A stretch of DNA of 64,000 nucleotides from positions 78,438 through 142,437 of the forward strand of contig JANYLM010000130.1 in the NCBI GenBank assembly GCA_025357835.1, given 5' to 3'. Positions 17,610 to 27,697 of this stretch are shown here, piece after piece (within the stretch, counting starts at the first letter, position 1; each line of letters opens with the position of its first letter). A program made the translations under genes and the position numbers. Under the pieces are notes generated by a model that saw nothing but the letters and a program-made list of their open reading frames with translations, was not told where the DNA came from and did no database searches. This stretch comes from Gammaproteobacteria bacterium (GTDB taxonomy: Bacteria > Pseudomonadota > Gammaproteobacteria > Steroidobacterales > Steroidobacteraceae).

Positions 17610-20000
17610 TTGAACAAGAAACAAGCGCGCAATACGAAGGTCACATGGCTGCTGTTGCCGGCTGCCGTCATGGGTATGTTCGCCGCCGCGGCCGCCCGCG
17701 CGGAAAATGCGCCCACGGATATCGAGGGCATCCAGGAAATCGTCGTCACGGCGGAGAAGCGCTCCGAGACCCTGCAAAGCGTTCCGGTCTCGGTGACTGC
17801 GCTCACGGGTGCGCAGCTCGCGCAGCTGAAAATGGACTCGCCCTCGGACTTGGTCACGCAAGTCCCCAATCTGCAAGTGAACGGCATCGTCGGTGAGGGC
17901 TCGCCCTTATTCTCGCTGCGTGGCGTGTCAATGTTCGACTACAGCCTCAACCAATCGAGCCCGGTGGCTAGCTATATCGACGAGGTCTACAAGGGCAGCT
18001 TTACTTTGTTCGGTGTCGAGCTCTACGATCTGGAGCGGGTCGAGGTGCTGCGCGGGCCTCAGGGAACCCTGTACGGCAAGAATACGACGGGCGGCGCGAT
18101 CAACTTTATCACCCACAGGCCCGGCTTCGACACCGAGGCCGATATCAAGATCGGCGTGGGCAACTACCACCGCCGCGAAGTCGAAGGCGATTTACAGACG
18201 GCGTTGATACCGGAACGCGTCGCCGTCCGATTCGCGTTCACGTACACCAAGGTGGACGGCTTCATCCAGAACGTCCTGCCGGGGCATCCCGACCTCGAGG
18301 GTGTGGATCAGTACGGCGTGCGTCTGTCGCTGCTCTACAAGGCGTCCGACGATCTCGAATTCATGCTGCGGTTCTCTAAGAGCATGCAGGATCCCCAGAA
18401 CTACGCGATTATCGGCGGACGTATTCCCGCTCCCTCGGCCACCAGCCCAGGCGGCGCTGGATTCACCGGTTATTTCCGTACGCGAGACGGCAGCTACACG
18501 GGCGCGCCGCTGTCCAACTATCAAATTGCGCAGGAATACACGCCGCGCCGCCGCCAGGACAACGAGGCGGTGTCGCTGACGGCTGAATGGACGGCCTCTC
18601 CCCACAACAAGCTGACCTCCATTACTTCCTGGGATGAAGGTGCGCTGTTCAACCCGGAAGGGACGGACGGAGCGCCGTATGCCATCTGGAGCATCCCGTA
18701 TACCGGCAAGACCCGCCAGGTGACCCAGGATTTGCGTCTCACGTCCATCGGGGATGCGCCGCTGCGCTACATCGTCGGTGCCTACTATCAGCACGAAATC
18801 ATTTTCAATTCCACCGAGAACCAGATATTCACCGACCCGGCATTCAACACCAATCACGACTACCGTGATTGCGCCGCGAGTTCGTTCACTCCCGGCGGGG
18901 GCTACAGCATCGGTTCGAACATCAATCTCGGCTGCGATTACTACAATTCGTTCGACCAGATCCGCAACACCTGGGCGGCGTACACGGATGACAGCTACAA
19001 GCTTGCGGATTGGGTCACTCTGCGCGCCGGCCTGCGCTACAACCATGACAATGGTTCGCAGAAGAACGCGCTCGATCAATTGCGCGGCAGCGACCAGGTA
19101 CCCATCGCCAACCTCGGCTTCTTCAGTATGGCGCCGAACGGTATGATGGAACCGACGCTGGTTCTGCCCGGCTCGCCCAACTACGACGCATTGATCAATC
19201 AGACGCGCAGCCAAACCTTGCACAACACGGCGCTGACCGGCCGCGCGGGGGCCGATTTTACGCTGACGCCCGATGTGCTGCTGTACGTCAACTACAGCCG
19301 CGGCTATCGTTCGGCGGCTTTCAACGCGCAATTCCTGTTCACGCCCAGCGATTTGACCACGGTGAAGCCGGAGACCTTGGACTCCGTCGAAGCGGGCTTC
19401 AAGACGTCTTGGTTCGACCACCGGCTGCAGGTGGATGGTGCGGTGTTCCACTACCAGTACAAGGATCAGCAGATCATCAATGTGTATCCCACCGGCCAGC
19501 AGCCGTTGATCAATCTCGGAAAATCCAAAATCGACGGCGGGGAAATCGAGATCGTCACGCGTCCGGTGCGATCCTTAACTTTGCGTGCCAGCGCCGGCTT
19601 CCTGCATTCCGACGTGCAGGATGGCGTGCTGGCCACCGGTTCCATCGACGGCCAGCAGCTGCCGTACGCTCCGCATGTCTCCGGCACTGTGGGCGTGGAT
19701 TGGGAGGCGTGGCAGATCGACGCGGTCAAATTCAATGTGCATGTGGATACGAATTACAATTCGAAACAATACCTTGCGCTGCCCAATGAGGACGCGATTT
19801 CACAAGGTGGGTACTCGCTGCTGAACGGGCGCCTGAGCCTGCAGTCGAGGGATGACAAGTGGGACATCGGAGTCTGGGGGCGTAACATCGCCAATAAGTT
19901 CTACCTGACGAATGCGGTGGACGTGCAGGGCTTTGGATTCGACTATCGCCACGTCGGCACACCGCGTATGTTTGGCGTCGATGCGCACTATCATTTTTAG
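17610..20000 (+). CDS. TonB-dependent outer membrane receptor
   Basis: A 796-residue receptor with a TTG start preceded by AAGGGG at good spacing. A signal peptide ends AARA-ENA. The plug begins with EIVVTAEKRSETLQSVPVSV and continues to VEVLRGPQGTLYGKNTTGGAINFIT near residue 155. A 22-strand barrel follows, ending HVGTPRMFGVDAHYHF with the C-terminal aromatic residue needed for insertion. This subfamily serves sphingomonad- and Steroidobacter-like catabolic clusters rather than classic siderophore uptake. Its place between the aldehyde dehydrogenase and the second CoA ligase suggests uptake of the amine, or of a conjugate of it, across the outer membrane. Confidence 0.93.
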   Translation: MNKKQARNTKVTWLLLPAAVMGMFAAAAARAENAPTDIEGIQEIVVTAEKRSETLQSVPVSVTALTGAQLAQLKMDSPSDLVTQVPNLQVNGIVGEGSPLFSLRGVSMFDYSLNQSSPVASYIDEVYKGSFTLFGVELYDLERVEVLRGPQGTLYGKNTTGGAINFITHRPGFDTEADIKIGVGNYHRREVEGDLQTALIPERVAVRFAFTYTKVDGFIQNVLPGHPDLEGVDQYGVRLSLLYKASDDLEFMLRFSKSMQDPQNYAIIGGRIPAPSATSPGGAGFTGYFRTRDGSYTGAPLSNYQIAQEYTPRRRQDNEAVSLTAEWTASPHNKLTSITSWDEGALFNPEGTDGAPYAIWSIPYTGKTRQVTQDLRLTSIGDAPLRYIVGAYYQHEIIFNSTENQIFTDPAFNTNHDYRDCAASSFTPGGGYSIGSNINLGCDYYNSFDQIRNTWAAYTDDSYKLADWVTLRAGLRYNHDNGSQKNALDQLRGSDQVPIANLGFFSMAPNGMMEPTLVLPGSPNYDALINQTRSQTLHNTALTGRAGADFTLTPDVLLYVNYSRGYRSAAFNAQFLFTPSDLTTVKPETLDSVEAGFKTSWFDHRLQVDGAVFHYQYKDQQIINVYPTGQQPLINLGKSKIDGGEIEIVTRPVRSLTLRASAGFLHSDVQDGVLATGSIDGQQLPYAPHVSGTVGVDWEAWQIDAVKFNVHVDTNYNSKQYLALPNEDAISQGGYSLLNGRLSLQSRDDKWDIGVWGRNIANKFYLTNAVDVQGFGFDYRHVGTPRMFGVDAHYHF

Positions 20001-20022
20001 GGTCCGAACCGGCTAGGGTCAT

Positions 20023-21729
20023 ATGCCTCCGATCAGTGGACCATCCCGCTTGAGTTACGTGTCGGGCCCGAGTGAACGGCCGCTGCTCTATCGTACGGTG
20101 GACGGAGTTCTCAAGGCGGCCGCCGCCGAGACGCCGGATCGCGCGGCGCTGGTGGTGCCGTTTCAGTCGCGGCGGTTCACCTTCGCCGAATTCGATGGCG
20201 AGGTCGAGCGGGTCGCGCGCGGCATGGTCGCTTGTGGACTGAAGCCCGGCGAACGCATCGGCATCTGGGCGCCGAATTGCGCCGAGTGGGTATTGACGAT
20301 GTTCGGGGCTGCGCGCGCCGGCCTGGTACTGGTGAACATCAATCCCGCCTACCGCCTCACTGAGCTTGAGTTCGCGCTGCGCCTGGTCGGCTGCCGTGCG
20401 CTGGTGTTCGCACCGCGCTTCAAGACCAGCGACTACGCGGCCATGCTGAACTCCTTAATTCCCGAACTGGCCATGGCCGCCCCCGGCCGGCTGGTATGCG
20501 CGGCCTTTCCGCAGCTTCGCTTGCTGGTGCAATTAGGCACGGAGGTCTTGGCCGGCACCCTATCCTTCGATGACCTAATGGCCTCAGGGCACGATCTCGG
20601 CGCGGAGGCACTGGCGTCCATCGAGGAGTCGCTGGATGCGGACCAAGTTTTCAACATCCAGTTCACCAGCGGCACGACCGGCACGCCAAAGGGCGCGACC
20701 CTGACCCACTTCAATATTGTGAACAATGGATTCTTTGTCGGCGAGGGCATGCGGCTCACCGCGGATGACCGCGTCTGCATTCCGGTGCCTCTATATCACT
20801 GCTTCGGCATGGTGCTTGGAGTTCTGGCGGCCATGACGCATGGTGCGGCGAGCGTGCTGCCCAGCGATGGCTTCGAGCCGGTGGCGGTGCTCGAGACGGT
20901 GGCGAGGGAGCGATGTACGGCGCTGCACGGGGTGCCGACTATGTTCATCGCTGAATTGGAACATCCTCGCTTCGGCGAGTTCGATCTGTCGTCGCTGCGA
21001 ACCGGGATCATGGCGGGATCGCCCTGTCCGATCGCCGTCATGCGCAGGGTGGTCGCCGAGATGCACATGCCCGAGGTGACCATCGCCTATGGCATGACTG
21101 AGACTAGTCCCGTGAGCTTTCAGAGCCAGCCCGACGATCCCCTCGACCTGCGGGTCAGCACCGTCGGTAGAGTGCATCCGCATGTGCAGGTGAAGATCAT
21201 CGACACGGACGGAAGGGTCACGCCGCGCGGCACGTCCGGCGAATTGCTGACTCGCGGCTACAGCGTAATGCGCGGCTACTGGGACGATGCCCAGCGTACG
21301 GGCGATGCCATCGACGCAGGCGGCTGGATGCACAGCGGCGATCTGGCAGTGATCGATGAGCACGGTTACTGCAACATCGTCGGCCGCGTCAAGGATATGA
21401 TCATCCGCGGCGGCGAGAACGTCTATCCGCGGGAGATCGAGGAATTTCTCTACAGGCATCCGGCGGTGCTCGACATCGCCGTGGTCGGTGTCCCGGATGC
21501 CAAGTTCGGCGAGGCCGTGTGCGCCTGCATCCGGCTGCGCGGCGGAATGACCGCGACCGAGGCGCAAATCCAGGAGTTCTGCCGTGGGCAAATTGCGCAC
21601 TACAAGGTGCCCCGCTACGTGCGCTTCGTGGATAGCTTCCCCCTGACTATCAGCGGCAAGGTTCAGAAATACTTGCTCCGTGAGCACCTGCGTGCCGAGC
21701 TCAATCTCACCGAGGAAGAGCACGCATGA
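20023..21729 (+). CDS. AMP-binding fatty-acid/medium-chain acyl-CoA ligase
   Basis: A 568-residue ANL ligase, full length. [16 protein letters not shown] near residue 212, [13 protein letters not shown] near 355, [16 protein letters not shown] near 434, [20 protein letters not shown] near 455 and [13 protein letters not shown] with the terminal catalytic Lys near 546 are all visible. It resembles medium-chain acyl-CoA ligases rather than the ACSM-type enzyme at 10945, so the locus has two ligases of different subtype. It follows the receptor by 22 bases. The inferred role is activation of the carboxylic acid made by the aldehyde dehydrogenase, feeding beta-oxidation or an aromatic CoA pathway. 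Confidence 0.92.
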   Translation: MPPISGPSRLSYVSGPSERPLLYRTVDGVLKAAAAETPDRAALVVPFQSRRFTFAEFDGEVERVARGMVACGLKPGERIGIWAPNCAEWVLTMFGAARAGLVLVNINPAYRLTELEFALRLVGCRALVFAPRFKTSDYAAMLNSLIPELAMAAPGRLVCAAFPQLRLLVQLGTEVLAGTLSFDDLMASGHDLGAEALASIEESLDADQVFNIQFTSGTTGTPKGATLTHFNIVNNGFFVGEGMRLTADDRVCIPVPLYHCFGMVLGVLAAMTHGAASVLPSDGFEPVAVLETVARERCTALHGVPTMFIAELEHPRFGEFDLSSLRTGIMAGSPCPIAVMRRVVAEMHMPEVTIAYGMTETSPVSFQSQPDDPLDLRVSTVGRVHPHVQVKIIDTDGRVTPRGTSGELLTRGYSVMRGYWDDAQRTGDAIDAGGWMHSGDLAVIDEHGYCNIVGRVKDMIIRGGENVYPREIEEFLYRHPAVLDIAVVGVPDAKFGEAVCACIRLRGGMTATEAQIQEFCRGQIAHYKVPRYVRFVDSFPLTISGKVQKYLLREHLRAELNLTEEEHA

Positions 21730-21795
21730 AGCGTGACCTCGCTACCGAGGGCTGCGCGTGATGCACGGGTCCGCCGCCGAGGTATGGTGCGCGTG

Positions 21796-23202
21796 ATGCA
21801 CGACATCATTGTCTGCGGCGCCGGGCCGGCGGGCAGCGTGGTGGCGCAGCGCTTGGCGGCGGCAGGCGCGCGAGTCGTGTTGGTCGGGATGGCATCGCGC
21901 GCGGGCTGGGAGGGGTTGTCCGCGCGCGCTCTCTCTCTGCTGGCTGACGAGGGCCTGGATCAGGACACCGACCTCGTCGCCGGGCCGTATTCTCGGCGAG
22001 GCATATGGGCTGATGGCCGTTCCATTGAAGGAACTGAATGGCTGGTCGAGCGCTCTGCACTGGCCGAAGCAGCGTGCGCGCGCGCGCGATCGGCGGGCGC
22101 CGATTATCGGTTGGATGGGATGACGAGCGCGAAGCGCGCCGTCGATCACTGGCGTGTGTCGCTGCGCAGCGGCCATGCGCTCGAGGCGCCGATACTCGTC
22201 GACGCCCGCGGCCGGCGTGGTGCGCAGCGTCGCGGGCCGTTGTTGCTGGCCTACGGGCAGCGCTTTCGCAAGTGGATGCAAGGCTCATCGGGAACGGGCA
22301 TCGCTGCGACCGATGACGGCTGGTGCTGGTGGGCCGAGCGAGGGCCCGAACTTTGGGTCCAGGTGATTGGGCGGCCACGCTCAGGACATCCCTCAGCGTG
22401 GATCGCGGCGGCCGCGGCGCAAGTACCGGCGCTAGCCCGAGCACTCGACGGCGCCTCGATCGATGGCGATCCGGTGGCGAGGCCCGCCCATGCGCGGCTG
22501 GGGATGAGGAGTCAGGACCCAACGCTGTGGCGTGTGGGGGATGCGGCGTTCGCGCAGGATCCGCTGTCCGGCCAGGGCGTGTACGAAGCCGTGCGCGGCG
22601 CACGCCTGACGGCCACCGCAATTCAGTCGGTCATCGATGGCGGGGACGCCGTGCCGGCGCATCGCTTCATTACCGAACGCCATGAGGAGACCTGGCGGGG
22701 CGGCGTGCGAGTGGCCGCAGGCTTCTATCGCGAGAACGGCGGCCGCGGTGCGTTTTGGATTGAAACCGCTGCCGCATACGAGGCGCTGCTGCGAGGGGCC
22801 GTGGAGCGCGCGACAGGTGCAGATGTCGCCGCGGACGCCGAGGCGGCGAGGCATGTCGAGGCGGCGCAGGGAGCCGAGGTAGCAGACGGCGCCGAGGTGG
22901 TGCAGGACGTTGCGATCGCGAAGAGCGTGGTTGCCATTTGCATTGAGCGCCGTCCAGTACTTGACCAGGGCCGCATACTGGAGCGCGACGTCTTCGTCAC
23001 GGCCGAGAATCCGCGAGGTGTGTGGCATGTCGGCGGCGTACCGCTGGTTGCACTGAAGAGGTATTTAGAGACGGCCGAGCGCGCGACGATTGCCGGCGCG
23101 GCCGTGGCCTTCGACCGTCCGCGTGCCGCGGTGGCGTCGGCAATTCATTGGCTGCAGAAAACCTACGCCGTGCCAGGGCAGGTCCCGCCGCGCTCACCTT
23201 AG
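21796..23202 (+). CDS. qhpG: QhpG-like FAD-dependent monooxygenase (CTQ tryptophan hydroxylation)
   Basis: From the ATG at 21796 the product is about 468 residues; in-frame GTG and ATG codons up to 21784 are alternatives, and GAGG lies at 21778. It opens with IIVCGAGPAGSVVAQRL, a Rossmann FAD motif, and later has WRVGDAAFAQDPLSGQGVYEA, the second FAD motif of the flavin monooxygenase/halogenase type. In qhp clusters QhpG adds two oxygens to the QhpC tryptophan before cysteine tryptophylquinone forms. Near residues 338-368 there is an Ala/Asp/Glu-rich imperfect repeat that looks like an insertion. The gene lies 12 bases before qhpA, and identity rests partly on that context. Confidence 0.85.
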   Translation: MHDIIVCGAGPAGSVVAQRLAAAGARVVLVGMASRAGWEGLSARALSLLADEGLDQDTDLVAGPYSRRGIWADGRSIEGTEWLVERSALAEAACARARSAGADYRLDGMTSAKRAVDHWRVSLRSGHALEAPILVDARGRRGAQRRGPLLLAYGQRFRKWMQGSSGTGIAATDDGWCWWAERGPELWVQVIGRPRSGHPSAWIAAAAAQVPALARALDGASIDGDPVARPAHARLGMRSQDPTLWRVGDAAFAQDPLSGQGVYEAVRGARLTATAIQSVIDGGDAVPAHRFITERHEETWRGGVRVAAGFYRENGGRGAFWIETAAAYEALLRGAVERATGADVAADAEAARHVEAAQGAEVADGAEVVQDVAIAKSVVAICIERRPVLDQGRILERDVFVTAENPRGVWHVGGVPLVALKRYLETAERATIAGAAVAFDRPRAAVASAIHWLQKTYAVPGQVPPRSP

Positions 23203-23214
23203 GAGGTTAAATCC

Positions 23215-24798
23215 GTGTCGATCGGTTTCGTGAAGAATTGGACATTGGTAGCGGGCGCGCTGCTGCTGGGGATGGGTTGTCATTCGACGGCGCAGGCCGC
23301 AGCGCACGCGTCGGGTGAGAATCTGATGCGTGCCTACTGCAGCGGCTGTCACCAGGAGCACGCCGGCGGGTTGGAGCGCATCTCTGCCATACGCAAGACG
23401 CCGGAAGGCTGGATTATGACTCTGGTTCGCATGCGTCAGGTGCATGGCCTGGTCCTTGGCGAGGAGGTGCGCGATTCCATCGTTCGTTATCTTGCAGATA
23501 CTCAAGGGCTCGCGCCGGCGGAGTCCGCCGCCGGACGCTTCGCGCTCGAACGGCGGCCCAATGCAAAGGACGTCGATCTCGGCCCGGATATCGGCGTGAT
23601 GTGCGGGCGCTGCCACTCGCTGGCGCGCGTTTCTCTGCAACGCCGCGATGCGGACGAATGGCGGAAACTTGCGGCCACGCATGTCGGGCAGTGGACTTCC
23701 ATCGAATATTCCGCGTCCGGGCGAGACCGGCCGTGGTGGCAGATCGCCAGTGGCCCGCAGCCTGATAAGCTCGGCTCGATGTTCCCGTTCTCCTCCACGG
23801 CGTGGAGAGACTGGCAGGCGCGGCCCGCTCGCGACTTGAGCGGCGCTTGGGTGGTGGTCGGCCGTGTGCCCGGCGGGAAGGATTTCTACGGAACGGCGCG
23901 CATCGATCGCGAAGCCGGCGGCGACTACCAGGCACACTATAAATTGGCGGATATCGCCGGCTTCGAATTTGCCGGCGACTCCAAGGCCATAGTCTATACG
24001 GGCTATGAATGGCGCGGCAGTGCGCAGGTCGGCGACCGTGCATTGCGCGAGGTCTATGCCGTATCGGAGGACGGCAACCGCATCACGGGGCGGTGGTTCG
24101 ATGCCGATCATGCCGAGGAGGGCGGCGAATGGATCGCGATTCGCGAGACCGGCCCCGCCGAAGTTCTGGCCGTGTTCCCGCAATCTCTGCGCGCCGGGTC
24201 CACCGCGACCGTGACCCTCGTGGGCAATGGCCTGGGCGCGGCGGCAGCTTCGCCCCTGTCCTTCGGCGCCGCGACGGTCGCCACCCATGTACAACGCGAG
24301 GCGCATCGGATTCGCGCGCTGGTGAAAGTAGCGCCGGATGCGGCGCCCGGACTGCGTACGGTGTCGGCAGGCGGCGCGTTAGGTAGGCTCGTCGTCTACA
24401 CCCAAATCGATCAGATCGACGTGGTGCCGGGCTACGCCATCGCGCGTGTCGGTGGCGGCCGGATCGATCCCGTGACGGCGCAGTTCGAGGCGATTGCCTC
24501 CACGCGGCTGCCGGGCGGTGAGTTGCTGGGCCTCGGTCCGGTGGAGGCCGAATGGACCACCAGCGCTTTCGACGCCGAGGCGAAGCGCACCGAGGACGAA
24601 AAGTTTGCGGGGCACTTTGATAAGCGCGGTCGCTTCCTGCCGAGTCCGGCGGGCCCGAATCCGGCGCGCGAATTTTCCGGCGACAATGTCGGCAATCTCA
24701 CGGTGCTCGCGCATGCACCGGACGGCAAGCACACGGTGGAGGGCCGCGGCCATCTCGTGGTGACCGTGCAGCGCTGGATCACCCCACCGATTTACTGA
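23215..24798 (+). CDS. qhpA: quinohemoprotein amine dehydrogenase alpha subunit (diheme)
   Basis: A GTG start with a strong AGGAGG eight bases before it. The 527-residue protein has a signal peptide ending near AQAAA and two heme c sites: CSGCH at residues 42-46 and CGRCH at 130-134. The rest is the beta-rich region of the alpha subunit (for example DLSGAWVVVGRVPGGKDFYG), ending in an immunoglobulin-like part. The hemes carry electrons from the quinone cofactor in QhpC to periplasmic acceptors such as azurin or cytochrome c. Length fits the family. Order qhpG-A-D-C-B-F-E is uninterrupted. Confidence 0.95.
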   Translation: MSIGFVKNWTLVAGALLLGMGCHSTAQAAAHASGENLMRAYCSGCHQEHAGGLERISAIRKTPEGWIMTLVRMRQVHGLVLGEEVRDSIVRYLADTQGLAPAESAAGRFALERRPNAKDVDLGPDIGVMCGRCHSLARVSLQRRDADEWRKLAATHVGQWTSIEYSASGRDRPWWQIASGPQPDKLGSMFPFSSTAWRDWQARPARDLSGAWVVVGRVPGGKDFYGTARIDREAGGDYQAHYKLADIAGFEFAGDSKAIVYTGYEWRGSAQVGDRALREVYAVSEDGNRITGRWFDADHAEEGGEWIAIRETGPAEVLAVFPQSLRAGSTATVTLVGNGLGAAAASPLSFGAATVATHVQREAHRIRALVKVAPDAAPGLRTVSAGGALGRLVVYTQIDQIDVVPGYAIARVGGGRIDPVTAQFEAIASTRLPGGELLGLGPVEAEWTTSAFDAEAKRTEDEKFAGHFDKRGRFLPSPAGPNPAREFSGDNVGNLTVLAHAPDGKHTVEGRGHLVVTVQRWITPPIY

Positions 24799-24804
24799 GG
24801 TCCT

Positions 24805-26250
24805 ATGTACGAGACAACCGAAAGACTCGAGTGGAATTCCTGGAATGGGCATCTGGTGCGCACGGATGCGGACGTCTATCTCTTGCATGTCCCGACGACC
24901 GCGGTGTTCGGCGTCGATGACCTCGGCCTCTCGGTCATCGAGCACTGTAGCGCGGTCGGGGGCCGCAGCGTCGATGAGCTGGTCGCCCTGCTCGCCGGCC
25001 GCTATCCACCCAGTCGAGTGCGCGGATTCACCGCCGAGCTGCGCAAGCTTGAAATGCTGCAGCCCTCCGGCAGCCTCAAGCCCATCAATCCCAGCAGCGT
25101 CAAAGTGAGTTCCTATCCGCTTAGCACCTTGGTGTTGAACGTCAACACCGGCTGCAATCTATCCTGTACGTACTGCTACAAGGAGGACCTAGCCAAGCCG
25201 GCCGATGGCCGCAAGATGGATTTCGTGACCGCGGCTCGCAGCGTCGACCTACTGCTCAAGGCCGGTGCGGCGCGCGAGCGCGTCAACATTGTGTTCTTCG
25301 GCGGTGAGCCGCTCAGCAATACAGCGCTGATCAAGCAGGTTGTGGGCTATGCCGAAGTGGCGGCCGATCGCGCTGGGAAGCACATGGATTTCTCGATGAC
25401 GACGAATGCGACGCTGCTGACGCCCGCTCTGATCGACTACTTCGACGCGCACCGGTTCGGCATCTCCATTTCCATCGACGGTCCCAAGGACATACATGAC
25501 CGCCACCGCAAGAGTGTCGGTGGGCGCGGAACCTACGAAGTAGTCGCACGCAAGGTGCGAGTGCTGCTGGAGCGCTATCGGTCGCGGCCGGTGGGGGCGC
25601 GCGTGACTCTGGGCGGCGGCACCACGGAGGTGGAGGCCATTCACGCGCACCTGAAGGGCGAGATCGGCTTTCACGAAGTGGGCTATGCGCCGGTGACGGC
25701 CGCGGCCGAGGCGAGCCACGCGCTATCCGATGAGGAACTCAAGGAGGTGCATCGCGCCTTCGAGCGCCTCGGTGAGGATTATCGGCGCGCGGCTCTGCGC
25801 GGCGAGAGCAACGGCTTTTCCAATATGCACCAGCTCATGACGGATCTGCACGAGGGACGGCGCAAGTCCCTGCCCTGCGGCGCCGGCGTCGGGCTTCTGG
25901 CGGTGGATGGCGACGGCGATCTGAACCTCTGTCATCGCTTCACGGGCTCGGACCTGCCGACCTTCGGCAATGTGACTTCCGGCATCGATGCCGAGCGCCT
26001 CGGCGCCTTCATCGACAAGGCGATGGACCGCGAAGGCACCCACTGCAAAACCTGCCGAATTCGCAATCTCTGCGCGGGGGGCTGTTATCACGAATCGTAT
26101 GCGCGCTTCGGCGACGCGCACCATCGCACCTACCACTACTGCAATCTACTGCGGAGCTGGGTCGACTTCGGCGTGCGTGTGTACGCCGATATCCAGCGCC
26201 ATAACCCAAGTTTTTTTACCCGCCACCTTGCACAGCGGAGTGCCGCATGA
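24805..26250 (+). CDS. qhpD: QhpD radical SAM/SPASM thioether-forming enzyme
   Basis: The 481-residue protein has an N-terminal peptide-recognition region (residues about 1-95), then the radical SAM triad C117-x3-C121-x2-C124 ([15 protein letters not shown]). FFGGEPL near residue 172 is the SAM-binding segment. The C-terminal SPASM cysteines include [18 protein letters not shown] and [15 protein letters not shown], for auxiliary 4Fe-4S clusters. In characterised systems QhpD makes three intrapeptide Cys-to-Asp/Glu methylene thioether bonds in QhpC in one pass. GAGG precedes the ATG by a few bases. Its last codons overlap qhpC by ATGA, coupling enzyme and substrate translation. Confidence 0.96.
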   Translation: MYETTERLEWNSWNGHLVRTDADVYLLHVPTTAVFGVDDLGLSVIEHCSAVGGRSVDELVALLAGRYPPSRVRGFTAELRKLEMLQPSGSLKPINPSSVKVSSYPLSTLVLNVNTGCNLSCTYCYKEDLAKPADGRKMDFVTAARSVDLLLKAGAARERVNIVFFGGEPLSNTALIKQVVGYAEVAADRAGKHMDFSMTTNATLLTPALIDYFDAHRFGISISIDGPKDIHDRHRKSVGGRGTYEVVARKVRVLLERYRSRPVGARVTLGGGTTEVEAIHAHLKGEIGFHEVGYAPVTAAAEASHALSDEELKEVHRAFERLGEDYRRAALRGESNGFSNMHQLMTDLHEGRRKSLPCGAGVGLLAVDGDGDLNLCHRFTGSDLPTFGNVTSGIDAERLGAFIDKAMDREGTHCKTCRIRNLCAGGCYHESYARFGDAHHRTYHYCNLLRSWVDFGVRVYADIQRHNPSFFTRHLAQRSAA

Positions 26251-26567
26251 GCGAACTGAAACCTACCAATCACAAGGCCGAGCTGCTGCTCGACGCCGTT
26301 GCCGAAGGTCATGTGGCCGAAGTGCTGGCCATGGAGAGCGTCGCCGGCTGTTCGACCACCTTCGACCCGGGCTGGGAAGTAGATCCATTCGGCGGCGTCG
26401 CCTCGCTGTGCCAGCCCATGGAGGCGGATCTGTACGGCTGTTCCGATCCTTGCTGGTGGCCGGCGCAGGTGCCGGACACGATGAGCACCTATCCGGGCTG
26501 GGATGCGGGAAAACCATCGGCTCCAGGCGACTGGCGCGATCTCGATTCAGTGTTCCCGAAAAAATGA
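26247..26567 (+). CDS. qhpC: quinohemoprotein amine dehydrogenase gamma subunit precursor (CTQ-bearing peptide)
   Basis: A 106-residue precursor. Taking the known gamma-subunit numbering, every modified residue falls at its expected offset of 28: C35-E44, C55-D61 and C69-D77 for the three thioether bridges, and C65-W71 for cysteine tryptophylquinone. The core reads [16 protein letters not shown]. The mature chain therefore should begin after Ala28, leaving a 28-residue leader ([20 protein letters not shown] then GHVAEVLA) without a Sec signal. QhpD acts on it, QhpG hydroxylates the Trp, QhpE should remove the leader and QhpF has been proposed to move it to the periplasm. It carries the catalytic cofactor of the amine dehydrogenase. 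Confidence 0.97.
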   Translation: MSELKPTNHKAELLLDAVAEGHVAEVLAMESVAGCSTTFDPGWEVDPFGGVASLCQPMEADLYGCSDPCWWPAQVPDTMSTYPGWDAGKPSAPGDWRDLDSVFPKK

Positions 26568-26581
26568 GCAGGAGAGTGAGG

Positions 26582-27697
26582 ATGTCATTGGTACGGTCAC
26601 TAGGCGCCCGTCCGGCGTGTGTCGCGATCGCGCTGTCGCTTGGCCTGCTCTGCAACGCGGCCGCCGCCCGCCCCCTCGCTGCCGCGGGGGACTTGCTCGT
26701 TACCGGCGCCAAGCCGGATCGGCTATTCGTTATCGATGCAGCGACGCGCACGGTGCGCGCCGAGCATCGCGTTGCCGGCGCCAATGGCCAGATCTTCACC
26801 ATCGTCATATCGCCCGATCAACGCATCGCCTATCTGCTCGTCGACCGCATGGAGAGGATTCTGGGCATCGATCTGGCCAGTGGGCGAGAGGTGTTCCGCG
26901 CGGACCTGTCCGCCTCCGATGAGCGCGTCAAAGACTTCTTCGCGCTCACCGTCACGCCCGACGGCAGGGAATTGGTAGTGTACGAGCTGCCTACCCAGCT
27001 CAAGCCCAGTGAATACATCGTCGAGGAACCTCGCTTCGCCGTGTACCGCACCGACGCGGGCCTGGCAGCGAAGCCCGTGCGCAGCTATCCAGCGCCTCGC
27101 CGCGTGCACTTGATGCTCATGCGGCCGAACGGGCTGAGCTTCTATGCCGTGGGATTCGACTTATATGAATACGACGTCAAGACCGGCAAGCTGCTGGGGA
27201 CGCGCGGTATTCAAAAGTGGGCGCTGGCTGATCATTCCCAGCCCGACCTACTCGCGTTCTGGCCCGTGACCGAGCCGACGGGGGTGTTTACTAGCCCCGT
27301 CTATTCGGAAATCAAGAAGAGTGACGGCAACGTTCCGATGACGGCATTGATGTCGCTGAATCTCAAGTCCGGGGCTCTTTCCTACGCGGACTTCGAGCCC
27401 CTGTCCGCGCTGATCTTTTCGACCGTGCTGAGTCCCGACAAGAAGCATGCGTACGGCGTCTACACCACGCTGACGAGCATCGACGTCGAGGGCCACCGGC
27501 TCGAGAAGCGGGTGCCGCTGGATCACACCTTCTACGCCGTGAACGTGGCATCGGACGGGCGTGAGATCTATATCGGCGGCGCGAACTGCGACGTGGGGTT
27601 CTACGATGCATCCAGTCTCGAGAAGCGGGCGATTCTGAAACTTCCCGGCTGCAGCGATCAGACGCTGTCCACCCTGCGTGTCATCCACGATAGGTAA
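26582..27697 (+). CDS. qhpB: quinohemoprotein amine dehydrogenase beta subunit (seven-bladed propeller)
   Basis: The ATG at 26582 has a GGAGAGTGAGG ribosome site, while the open frame continues upstream through qhpC without meaning. The 371-residue protein has a signal peptide ending NAAAARP and repeating propeller blades (LFVIDAATRTVRAEHRV, AYLLVDRMERILGIDLASG, IYIGGANCDVGFYDAS). This matches the beta subunit that packs against QhpC and helps form the active site near the quinone. It starts 14 bases after qhpC and overlaps qhpF by 20 bases. Confidence 0.93.
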   Translation: MSLVRSLGARPACVAIALSLGLLCNAAAARPLAAAGDLLVTGAKPDRLFVIDAATRTVRAEHRVAGANGQIFTIVISPDQRIAYLLVDRMERILGIDLASGREVFRADLSASDERVKDFFALTVTPDGRELVVYELPTQLKPSEYIVEEPRFAVYRTDAGLAAKPVRSYPAPRRVHLMLMRPNGLSFYAVGFDLYEYDVKTGKLLGTRGIQKWALADHSQPDLLAFWPVTEPTGVFTSPVYSEIKKSDGNVPMTALMSLNLKSGALSYADFEPLSALIFSTVLSPDKKHAYGVYTTLTSIDVEGHRLEKRVPLDHTFYAVNVASDGREIYIGGANCDVGFYDASSLEKRAILKLPGCSDQTLSTLRVIHDR

